From the NCBI GenBank assembly GCA_948676835.1, contig CAPOZU010000012.1:3527-67526 (forward strand): DNA of 64,000 nucleotides. The letters are read 5' to 3'. This document shows positions 16,038-23,392 of this stretch, piece after piece. Source of the stretch: an uncultured Clostridia bacterium. GTDB lineage: Bacteria; Bacillota; Clostridia; TANB77; CAG-508. Under the pieces are notes generated by a model. It saw only the letters and a list, made by a program, of their open reading frames with translations, searched no databases and was not told the origin of the DNA. The translations under genes were made by a program, and so were the position numbers. Position 1 is the first letter of the stretch. Each line of letters opens with the position of its first letter.

Positions 16038-17045
16038 ATGGTTGTATTAAATATTTATGGAAAAATAAAACCAATATGCATATCAAAAAAGTTAGGGCTA
16101 TATATAGCAAATCTTCCTAAAGAAAAAGATAATAATTGGAACGAAGAGTTATATGAAGAACTGAATTTAGCAAGAAAAAGAATTAATCAAGATTCAAAAA
16201 AATATAATTTAGTTTCACCATTTAAAATTGAAAAATTTTATTTAGATATATGTTCAAACAAAGAAGGAAAAAAGATAAGTGATAACAAAAAAATGCATGA
16301 AATTGTAGATAATATGATTTGCATATATTTAGAGTATGATTATGATGAAATGCCATTAGGTGGATGGGAAACTAATTGTTTTGATGGTAGATTCTGTGAA
16401 GATGATTATGCAGAAAAAATAATAAATTTTATATACAATATAAATGAATTTGGAAAGATGCCACATTGCATATATTCTTCTAATAATGACTTTCATAATC
16501 CATATATTTTTTTATCTTATGATGTTAGTATAAATGAATATATTAATACACTAAAATTATGGGGAAAAACTTTGGATAATTTTCTTATTGATAGAAATGA
16601 TTATTTGCAATTAGACTATTTAATAAATTCTTTTTTTAAAGATAAAGATTATAATGAATATCACTTTTTAAAATTATATTCGTTATGTCAATTATTCTTG
16701 GAAAAAGATAAAGAATCTGAATTAGATAAAAAATTAATTAATTTTTTAGATGATAAATATAATGAAGAATTAAAAACTAGTATAACAGAAAAATTAAGGA
16801 AAATGAGGAATAAAATAGCACATGGAGATTTTGTAGCTTTTGAAAAAATAGTTGAAGAATATGCCAGCGAAATTATGGATGGAAATTTTTGGTTCGATTA
16901 TTCAGAGTATAGTAGGAAAAATTGGGTAATATTACATATTTGTTGTGAATTAGAAATGGTAGTAAAAAAGTTAGTTAATATGATGTTTTTTAATAGAAGT
17001 AAATTAGAGAAAATAAAAAATACTAATAATAAAAAAATGTTGTAA
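16038..17045 (+). CDS. Hypothetical protein with a HEPN-type RNxxxH motif
   Basis: The protein has 335 residues and no membrane segment. Near residues 258-268 is 'LRKMRNKIAHGDF', matching the R-N-x-x-x-H motif of ApeA-like HEPN domains, many of which are RNases in defence systems. The N-terminal part (residues 1-230) is not recognised; it contains the motif LGGWETNCFDGRF. The ribosome site is AAGGAG. Its position next to an integration site, and away from core genes, fits a defence or accessory role. The HEPN call rests on one motif. Confidence 0.6.
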   Translation: MVVLNIYGKIKPICISKKLGLYIANLPKEKDNNWNEELYEELNLARKRINQDSKKYNLVSPFKIEKFYLDICSNKEGKKISDNKKMHEIVDNMICIYLEYDYDEMPLGGWETNCFDGRFCEDDYAEKIINFIYNINEFGKMPHCIYSSNNDFHNPYIFLSYDVSINEYINTLKLWGKTLDNFLIDRNDYLQLDYLINSFFKDKDYNEYHFLKLYSLCQLFLEKDKESELDKKLINFLDDKYNEELKTSITEKLRKMRNKIAHGDFVAFEKIVEEYASEIMDGNFWFDYSEYSRKNWVILHICCELEMVVKKLVNMMFFNRSKLEKIKNTNNKKML

Positions 17046-17063
17046 AAGTAAAAGGAGAAGAAA

Positions 17064-17213
17064 ATGAAGAAAGAATGTAAATTTATTAAAAGCTTAAGGA
17101 AAAGACAAAATATACAAATGTTAGTTTTAATAACACTCATGTTTATCTAAAATATTACGAACATCTGCATCAAACTGTTTGTGGAAAACTTCTCAAAAAA
17201 GTACAAGAAATAA
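17064..17213 (+). CDS. Possible 49-residue basic peptide or gene remnant
   Basis: An ORF with a good ribosome site (AAAGGAG) starts 19 nt after the 16038-17045 gene. It is Lys-rich (MKKECKFIKSLRKKTKYT...). Its 3' end runs into the left copy of the element-end repeat, so it could be a gene truncated by integration. No function is recognised. Confidence 0.3.
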
Positions 17214-17321
17214 CACAAATGTTCTAAAATCTATTTTCCCCAATTTTATGGATAAATCAGCTAAAACTCTTTATTTTACTAAATTTCACAACTCTGTTAA
17301 CCCATTCTCATAACACGAAGG
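17192..17321 (+). repeat. Left copy of the element-end repeat (candidate attL)
   Basis: These ~130 nt align along their length, with many substitutions, to 32925-33055. Shared blocks include ACACAAATGTTCT, ACTAAATT-CA and the core CTCATAACACGAAGG (17307-17321). The core matches the anticodon arm of bacterial tRNA-Met (CAT anticodon), a common integrase target. No complete tRNA is present here. Confidence 0.6.
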
Positions 17322-17358
17322 GCGTAAGTTAGGGTCTTATCCCAGCAACCACAGATAT

Positions 17359-17392
17359 ATCGTTACAGCTATCTAAGTTGTAGCGATTTTTT
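17359..17392 (+). terminator. Terminator-like hairpin near the left end
   Basis: ATCGTTACAGC (17359-17369) pairs, with G-U pairs, with GTTGTAGCGAT (17377-17387) and is followed by T6. It comes just after a CAGCAACCA string that resembles a tRNA 3' end. Confidence 0.55.
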
Positions 17393-17445
17393 ATATTCTC
17401 CAATTAGTTTACGATAATGCTTAAAAATGGCATTCTTATGTCAAA

Positions 17446-17465
17446 TTGGGAAGAAGTTGGGAAAC
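17446..17465 (+). promoter_or_regulatory. Candidate integrase arm-binding site (left)
   Basis: TTGGGAAG-AAG-TTGGGAAAC is a direct double motif. It is repeated almost exactly at 32900-32919 inside the right end. Confidence 0.5.
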
Positions 17466-17569
17466 AAAGACTCTTTGAAGAACCTAATTTCTCAATAAAT
17501 TTTAATAAAAAACATATATAAAATTCGAATTCATTTATAAAAAATTAAATATATTATAATTAAAATTAT

Positions 17570-17618
17570 AAGTAAAAAACTTTGGGGACCAGATTTTATT
17601 TCTAGAAGTTTTTTACTT
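17570..17618. terminator. Inverted repeat downstream of the integrase
   Basis: AAGTAAAAAACTT (17570-17582) and AAGTTTTTTACTT (17606-17618) form a 13-bp stem around a 23-nt loop containing GGGGACCAGA. It lies 60 nt past the integrase stop and probably terminates its mRNA. Confidence 0.5.
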
Positions 17619-17677
17619 AATTTATTATCGTGAAAAGTTTGTAATTTGTGAAAATTAGAAAAAAGTTTTTGTTCAGA

Positions 17678-18871
17678 TTAAGACTTCGCCGATAAGAGCA
17701 AGTTTTCTAAAACATTTCCAGCTTTCTTATTATGAGAAATAATTGGATGCACATAAAAATTAAATGTTGTTGTAATTTGTGCATGTCCTAGTCTTGCTGC
17801 TACAACTGCAACATCAATATTTTGTGATATTAAAAGTGTTGCATTTGTATGCCTTAATCCATGAAAATTAATTACAGGTAGTCCAATTTGAGCAACAAAT
17901 TTTACAAACCACTTACTTATTGTAGATGGGTGCATTGGTTTGCCATCAGCTTGTACAAACAACCTATTAGAATCAGTCCATAATTCGCAGTAAATCGATT
18001 TTTGTTCTTCATACCATAACTTATATTCTTCAAGTAAAGAAATAACAAAATCAGGTACTGCAACATCTCTTATAGAACTTTCATTTTTAGGAGTTTTTGT
18101 AAATACACCTTTATCTGATAAGTATTGACTTGCTCTATTAATACTTACAATTCCATTTCGTAAATCAATATCTGACCATTCTAATCCCATAAGTTCTCCA
18201 AGTCTTACACCAGTAAATACTGTTAAAATAATTGCAACTTTATATTTAATTTGTTCTTTATTAAGAGCTGATAAATTATCTAACAATATTTTTGTTTGTT
18301 CATCATCATAATATCTTCTTTTAGGTTTTTTAGCTTTTGGTGGCTGAACACGTTCAGCAGGATTACTTACTATTAATTGCCAATAAACTGCTTTGTGTAA
18401 CATTGCTCTTAAAAGTCTATGATGTTCTAAAATCGTTTTACCAGATAGCGGTTTGCCAGTCTTTTTACCATTATTAGATTTTTTTCTGACTAACTGAGTG
18501 TCTTTATCAAGTAAATCATAGAATTTCATGATATCAGTAGGTTTAAGTTTATTGATATAAAAATGACCAAAGTAAGGTAATAATCTTGTTTCTAACATTC
18601 TACAATATCGTTTGTATGTTGATGGCGCCAATTCTTTTGAGCCATAATCTCTTTTCCATATTTCTGTGAATTCAGAAAATTTTAGAGATTTGCCATCTAC
18701 AACTAGACCATTTTGTATTTCTGTTACAAATTTTGCAAGTTCAACTTCTGCATCTTTTTTAGTTCCATGTACTGTTTTGGTATGTCTTAATGGCTTGCCT
18801 TTTAAATCATAACCTTCATTAACTATTAGTCTGTAACTATCTTTTCCTCTTTTTTCTATACTCCCAGCCAT
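17678..18871 (-). CDS. int: Tyrosine-type site-specific integrase
   Basis: The protein has 397 residues and is Tn916-Int/phage-like. The N-terminal arm-binding domain (MAGSIEKRGKDSYRLIVNEG...) is followed by a core-binding domain (about residues 65-165) and the catalytic domain. The catalytic residues are Arg in FTGVRLGELMGLEW, His-x-x-Arg in FHGLRHTNATLL, His in LGHAQITTT and the nucleophile Tyr in FNFYVHP. The ribosome site AAAGGAGGTG on the minus strand is strong. It reads toward the left att site, the usual arrangement. Confidence 0.94.
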   Translation of the reverse strand: MAGSIEKRGKDSYRLIVNEGYDLKGKPLRHTKTVHGTKKDAEVELAKFVTEIQNGLVVDGKSLKFSEFTEIWKRDYGSKELAPSTYKRYCRMLETRLLPYFGHFYINKLKPTDIMKFYDLLDKDTQLVRKKSNNGKKTGKPLSGKTILEHHRLLRAMLHKAVYWQLIVSNPAERVQPPKAKKPKRRYYDDEQTKILLDNLSALNKEQIKYKVAIILTVFTGVRLGELMGLEWSDIDLRNGIVSINRASQYLSDKGVFTKTPKNESSIRDVAVPDFVISLLEEYKLWYEEQKSIYCELWTDSNRLFVQADGKPMHPSTISKWFVKFVAQIGLPVINFHGLRHTNATLLISQNIDVAVVAARLGHAQITTTFNFYVHPIISHNKKAGNVLENLLLSAKS

Positions 18872-19110
18872 TACTCTTTTTCACCTCCTTTCGAGTTACT
18901 CAATGGATAGGAAATATTTTAAAGTATTATATATTATTTTTTTGAAAATGACCAGCTATTTTTGCTTATTTTATGCTGGTTTCAAAGATTACAGTAAAAT
19001 TCATAAAAGAATATATATGAAACTTAAAAATACTAGATGAAATGTAATAGAGACTTACTTTGGATGTTTATTAAAGTATGCAAAGTTATTTTAGAAAAAA
19101 ATATTTAAAG

Positions 19111-19445
19111 GCATAACTTTTTTAAAATCAATCTCTGTTATTAATAAGTAACAATAAAAAACTAAAAAATTTATTTAAGACCATAACGTTTTTTAAAACA
19201 AATTGCTATTATGGTTAGAATAACAACAATAGTTGAAAAAATTTAATTTAACCCGTTACCTTTTTATAAAGTCGCTGTTATCAATAGATAACAATAAAAA
19301 AATATGAAAAAGACCATCATATTTTAAAAATTGAAACGCTGTTATTATTAGGTAACAAAAAAATTAAAAACTTTTATAAGAAATGTCATATTTTTTAATG
19401 GAATCGTTGTTATCCGTGAAGGATATAAAAATCCTAAAAATTAAA
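19111..19445. repeat. Five imperfect ~62-71-bp repeats (iteron-like array)
   Basis: Units start near 19111, 19181, 19252, 19314 and 19383. Each has an A/T-rich head (CATAAC/CATCAT then TTTTTTAAAA), followed by a palindrome of the type GCTGTTAT-nnnn-RTAACAA, then A-rich DNA. The palindrome is clearest in unit 3 (TGTTATCAATAGATAACA). Placement between the integrase and the excisionase/replication operon suggests a replication origin or multi-site operator. Confidence 0.75.
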
Positions 19446-19465
19446 AAAGTAGGAGGTGAATTTAT

Positions 19466-19663
19466 ATGGAATTACAAAATATTCAAAGAACAACATTAAC
19501 TATGAGGGAAACATCAGAGTATCTAGGAATATCATATTGGCTTGTAAATCAGCTAGTAAGAAGAAAAGAAATACCGTATTCAAAAGTAGGTGGTAAATAT
19601 TTGTTTAGGGTACAAGCTTTAGATGAATATTTAATGAAAAAAGAAAAAGAATCAATAAATTAG
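19466..19663 (+). CDS. Excisionase-like helix-turn-helix protein
   Basis: The protein has 65 residues. The MerR-like/HTH_17 fold is seen as LTMRETSEYLGISYWLVNQLVRRKEIPYSKVGGKYLFRVQALDEYL. Members of this family are recombination directionality factors or small regulators of integrative elements. The ribosome site is AGGAGGTG. It directly follows the repeat array and starts a probable three-gene operon. Confidence 0.85.
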   Translation: MELQNIQRTTLTMRETSEYLGISYWLVNQLVRRKEIPYSKVGGKYLFRVQALDEYLMKKEKESIN

Positions 19664-19690
19664 ATTCTTGTGAAGAAAGGAAAGGAGGAT

Positions 19691-20200
19691 ATGGCAGATT
19701 TACAATGGCTTAAATTATCTACAAACTTTTTTGATAATAACAAGATAAAATTGTTAGAAAAAGAAAATGATGGAGATACATTAATTAGAGTATGGATTCA
19801 ATTATTAACTTTAGCAATGAAATGTAATTATCATGGAAAATTATCAATAACAGAAGATAAACCAATGACAGTTAGTGATTTTTCAAAGATTATGGGGAAA
19901 TCTAAGAGAAAAATAGAAAAATGTTTAAAAATTTTTCAAGAATTAAAGATGATTGTTATTGAAGAAGAGTTTTATAAAATTAAAAATTGGTCTAATTATC
20001 AAAGTATTGATAAGCTTGAAGAAATTAGACTTCAAAATTGTAAAAGACAACAGAAATATCGTGAAAAGAAGAAAAATGAAAATGAAAAAAGTAGCGTTAT
20101 AATAACGCAACATAATGCTAAAGAAGAGAATAAGATAAGAGATAGAACAGCTAAAGAAGGAGATGAGAGTAAAAGTGGATTTAGAGAATGTGAATTTTAA
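19691..20200 (+). CDS. Phage replisome organiser N-terminal domain protein (DnaD-like)
   Basis: The protein has 169 residues from ATG 19691, which follows AAGGAGG. The N-terminal domain (LQWLKLSTNFFDNNKIKLLE...TLIRVWIQLLTLAMKCN...GKLSIT) is the phage_rep_org_N type found in DnaD-like initiators, and a Lys/Glu/Asn-rich tail follows. It probably loads the replication machinery at an element origin. Its 3' end overlaps the next gene by 38 nt. Confidence 0.82.
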   Translation: MADLQWLKLSTNFFDNNKIKLLEKENDGDTLIRVWIQLLTLAMKCNYHGKLSITEDKPMTVSDFSKIMGKSKRKIEKCLKIFQELKMIVIEEEFYKIKNWSNYQSIDKLEEIRLQNCKRQQKYREKKKNENEKSSVIITQHNAKEENKIRDRTAKEGDESKSGFRECEF

Positions 20201-20996
20201 AGTTATCACCAAAGAAGGAGTAAAATGTGTATTTTGCAATAAAATTTTAAAGCCAATAGGATTAGATTATCTTTATTCAAATATTAATCAAGATATGCTC
20301 GAATATGAAAGATGTGATTGTAAACAAGCAGTTGAGTTTTGGAACGAATACGATGCTAAAGAAAAGGAAAAAGAAAAACAGAAAAGATATAAACAAATTA
20401 TAAATAAAATTTATAAAGATAATTATATGAAAAAGAGATTGCAGAAATGTAATTTTGAAACTATAGATGAAGTTAATATAGAGCCAGAAGTAGCTAAAAC
20501 AATAGAAAAATATACAGAATTATGTGTGAAAGATGAAATGAAAAGTGGAATTATAATATATGGAAATATAGGATATGACAATACATATTTAGCAGCAAGT
20601 GTTGCAAATAAATTAATTGAAAATAATAAAATTGTTTTAATGGAAAGAAGTAGTTCTATAATAGATAGAATTAAAGAATCCTTTAATGAAAATATTGTAT
20701 CAGAAACGGAAATTATAGAACTATATTCTAATATTGATATGCTAATTATAGATGATTTTGGTAGTGAAAATTTGAGCAAGTGGGCTATAGAAAAACTATA
20801 TAAAATTATTATTAGTAGATATGAAAATGAGTTACCAATAATAATTACAAGTAGATATAATAAAAATGAAATAGTTGAAAAATTATCTAATGAAAATGAT
20901 TTAGAAATAGTTGAGGAATTAGTACAGATTTTGTATAGAATGTGTTATGGAATTACGATTTCAAAAAATAATTTTGAAACTAAAAAATTAGCATAA
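20163..20996 (+). CDS. DnaC/DnaI-like helicase loader with a degenerate Walker A motif
   Basis: The protein has 277 residues. An N-terminal Cys4 zinc-type region (CVFC near residue 22, RCDC near residue 51) precedes an AAA+ domain. The P-loop reads GNIGYDNT where the family has GNxGxGKT, so the second Gly is Asp and the essential Lys is Asn (about residues 134-141). Walker B (MLIIDDFGSE) and the sensor TSRYN are intact. The gene overlaps its upstream neighbour, suggesting translational coupling. ATP binding is probably impaired, so it may be a decaying or non-hydrolysing loader. Confidence 0.8.
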   Translation: MRVKVDLENVNFKVITKEGVKCVFCNKILKPIGLDYLYSNINQDMLEYERCDCKQAVEFWNEYDAKEKEKEKQKRYKQIINKIYKDNYMKKRLQKCNFETIDEVNIEPEVAKTIEKYTELCVKDEMKSGIIIYGNIGYDNTYLAASVANKLIENNKIVLMERSSSIIDRIKESFNENIVSETEIIELYSNIDMLIIDDFGSENLSKWAIEKLYKIIISRYENELPIIITSRYNKNEIVEKLSNENDLEIVEELVQILYRMCYGITISKNNFETKKLA

Positions 20997-21068
20997 AATT
21001 AAAAATATAATGATAAATTTGTTTAAAAATTTAGTTAAATTGTAATATATTTTATATTAAATATAATA

Positions 21069-21104
21069 GAGAAAAGTTTGGATTTTTATTCAAACTTTTC
21101 TTTA
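21069..21104 (+). terminator. Terminator after the replication operon
   Basis: GAGAAAAGTTTG-GATTTTTATT-CAAACTTTTC is followed by TTT. Confidence 0.8.
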
Positions 21105-21120
21105 TAAATTATAAAAAATG

Positions 21121-21283
21121 GAGACTCTCGGAGAGCAAAAAGGGTTTTAGGGAGGTTTCCCCTAAACAGCAAAATGGGGGTCTGTACCCCAAGCTGGCGA
21201 ATATTGGGCATTAAAAATGCCACATATATTCGAGCAAAATAGAATTTTGCTGTAATCTTAATGCTTCGTAGATTAGCATTAAG
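21121..21283. other. Hairpin-dense GC-richer stretch: candidate oriT or structured RNA
   Basis: Six hairpins occur in about 160 nt: CTCT/AGAG (21125-21135), TTTAGGG/CCCTAAA (21146-21166), TGGGG/CCCCA (21175-21191), a compound stem GCT...CGAATAT/GGCATT with its complements (21193-21235), GCAAAAT/ATTTTGC (21234-21250) and CTTAATGCT/AGCATTAAG (21257-21283). There is no ORF. GC content is clearly above the surroundings. Consecutive stems like these are seen at transfer or single-strand origins of mobile elements, or in structured ncRNAs. Confidence 0.6.
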
Positions 21284-21322
21284 AAATTATAAAAAAGAGT
21301 ATGTACAATATTTTTAAAAATT

Positions 21323-21580
21323 ATGGATATTGGACAACTTGAAAAATATTTTCAAAAGAAAGAATCTAGTATTAGAAAATAAATTAAGAAAATGTGTGAT
21401 AATGATTTTGAAGAATGTAAGTCACATGTAAATGGAAAGGTAGTTATTTCTAATAATGGTATTTAATGGATTTGTAAAAAAGAAAAATATCTGCATTTAT
21501 AAGAAAAGTATAAGATGGAGCTAACAAAATTATATATTGAAGTAGATTATTCTTATAATAATTTTTTTGAAAGAAATTAA
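21323..21580 (+). pseudogene. Decayed gene with three in-frame TAA codons
   Basis: One reading frame from ATG 21323 to TAA 21578 gives protein-like sequence (MDIGQLEKYFQKKESSIRK, then IKKMCDNDFEECKSHVNGKV, then WICKKEKY) interrupted by three TAA codons. The pattern looks like a small helix-turn-helix DNA-binding protein from an element backbone. It is probably a pseudogene caused by CAA-to-TAA or GAA-to-TAA changes. Confidence 0.6.
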
Positions 21581-21604
21581 ATTGTAAATATTTAGAAGTA
21601 TTTG

Positions 21605-21633
21605 TTGAGAAAAATATTGTTTTGTGATATAAA
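21605..21633 (+). promoter_or_regulatory. Promoter of the defence operon
   Basis: TTGAGA (21605-21610), a 17-nt spacer and TATAAA (21628-21633) with an extended TGA. The first gene starts 37 nt downstream. Confidence 0.7.
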
Positions 21634-21670
21634 ATATACTAGAATGATTATATTTTTAGGGGGAGTATAA

Positions 21671-23392
21671 GTGGCAAATAAATTAGAATTAACTTGGTAT
21701 AATAAATATAAATCAGATAATATTGAACCAAGAATATTAATAGAAAAAAATGAATTATCTAATATAAAAAATGATATATATACAAAAAATATATTAATTC
21801 ATGGAGATAATCTATTAGCTTTAAAGGCATTAGAAAAAAAATATAGTGGAGAAATAAAATGTATATATATAGATCCTCCATATAATACTGGAAATGCTTT
21901 TGAAAATTATGATGATAATTTAGAACATAGTTTATGGTTATCTTTGATGTACCAAAGATTAAAAATATTATATAAATTATTATCAAAAGAAGGAACTATA
22001 TGGGTATCAATAGATGATATAGAATCACATTATTTGAAAGTTATGATGGATGAAATATTTGGAAGGAAAAATTTTTTAGGAGATATTGCTTATGAGAGAT
22101 CTGGAACTGCTGGAATTGGACAAGGAGGAACTTTTTTAGTAAATACAAGAGAAAGTATTTTAGTTTATGCAAAAGATAAAACATCGATGAAAATATTTGA
22201 AGCAAAAGTTTTTAAGCCTTTGGATAAAGAAGTTATGAAGAGATATTCCAATATATTGGAAAATGAAGGCGAGAAAATAGAGTTTGCAAGGATTGAAGAT
22301 TCTAATGGAAAAGATGTAGTTATATATAAACATATAAATTATGAAATAAAAAGTATCTCTATTAAAAATTTTGAAAAAAGGAAGGATGAAATATATAAAG
22401 AATACTATAATAATTATGAGAAAATTTTTAGAACCACAAATCCTCAAAAGGAAAATACGTTTCAACAGAAAATAATTTCAATGTTTGATGACAAAGGATT
22501 ATATTCGATAGATTATATACCATCTCGTGGAAAATTTAAAGGAAAGCCTACTACATTATATTATAATAATAAAGAATTGTTTGCATGGTTAAAAGCTTCA
22601 GCAGAAAAGAAAGATAATTTTATTGTTAAAACAAATAAAATGTCTGATTTTTGGCGAAATGATGATATTCCAAAAGCTAATTTAGCAAATGAAGGTGGTG
22701 TAGAATTTAAAAGGAGCAAAAAACCAGAGGCTTTAATAAAGCAAATATTGGATATTGCTACCAATGAAAATGATTTTGTATTAGATTCATTTTTAGGTAG
22801 CGGAACGACATGTGCAGTTGCACATAAAATGAAGAGAAATTGGATTGGAGTTGAAATGGGAGAACATGTATATACTCATTGTATTCCAAGGTTAAATAGT
22901 ATAATAAATGGAGAAGATTTGTTAGGAATAACAAAACAGTGTAATTGGAATGGAGGAGGAGGATATAAGTTTTATGAAGTAGCTCCTTCACTAATAAATA
23001 TAGATTCATTTGGAGAACCAGTTATAAATAAAGAGTATAATGCTGAAATGTTAGCTTCTGCTGTTGCATTACATGAAGGATTTAAATACAATCCTTTGAA
23101 GGAGCAATTTTGGAAACAATCAATAGGAAATGAAAATAGTTACTTATATGTAACTACGAAATTTATAAATAAAAGTGATATAGATAAAATAAGGGAAGAA
23201 ATGAATGATACTGAATACCTTGTTATTGCATGTACATCATATGATAAAGAAGTAGATGGATTATATAAAAACATAAAAGTAAAGAAAATTCCAGAAATGT
23301 TATTATCAAAATGTGAATTTGGAAAAGATAATTATAATTTAAATATAATAAATCCACCCGAATATGAGGAGGAAGTTGAAGAAGATGAATAA
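21671..23392 (+). CDS. mod: Type III restriction-modification methyltransferase (Mod)
   Basis: The protein has 573 residues with a GTG start behind GGGGGAG. It is a beta-class N6-adenine methyltransferase: DPPYNTGNAF (residues 68-77) comes before the AdoMet motif DSFLGSGTTCAVAHK (about 372-386). The region between them should be the target recognition domain. Mod recognises a short asymmetric site and methylates one strand; with Res it forms the restriction complex. Res follows with an 8-nt overlap. The target sequence cannot be read from the protein. Confidence 0.93.
   Translation: MANKLELTWYNKYKSDNIEPRILIEKNELSNIKNDIYTKNILIHGDNLLALKALEKKYSGEIKCIYIDPPYNTGNAFENYDDNLEHSLWLSLMYQRLKILYKLLSKEGTIWVSIDDIESHYLKVMMDEIFGRKNFLGDIAYERSGTAGIGQGGTFLVNTRESILVYAKDKTSMKIFEAKVFKPLDKEVMKRYSNILENEGEKIEFARIEDSNGKDVVIYKHINYEIKSISIKNFEKRKDEIYKEYYNNYEKIFRTTNPQKENTFQQKIISMFDDKGLYSIDYIPSRGKFKGKPTTLYYNNKELFAWLKASAEKKDNFIVKTNKMSDFWRNDDIPKANLANEGGVEFKRSKKPEALIKQILDIATNENDFVLDSFLGSGTTCAVAHKMKRNWIGVEMGEHVYTHCIPRLNSIINGEDLLGITKQCNWNGGGGYKFYEVAPSLINIDSFGEPVINKEYNAEMLASAVALHEGFKYNPLKEQFWKQSIGNENSYLYVTTKFINKSDIDKIREEMNDTEYLVIACTSYDKEVDGLYKNIKVKKIPEMLLSKCEFGKDNYNLNIINPPEYEEEVEEDE

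Noticed and set aside
17300..17350. A complete tRNA-Met gene
   Set aside because: Only an anticodon-arm string and a CCA-like end are present; the 5' acceptor and D-arm are missing and the T-arm is not standard.
19111..19445. CRISPR-like repeats
   Set aside because: Units are imperfect, 62-71 bp long and lack unique spacers between identical repeats; no cas genes are nearby.
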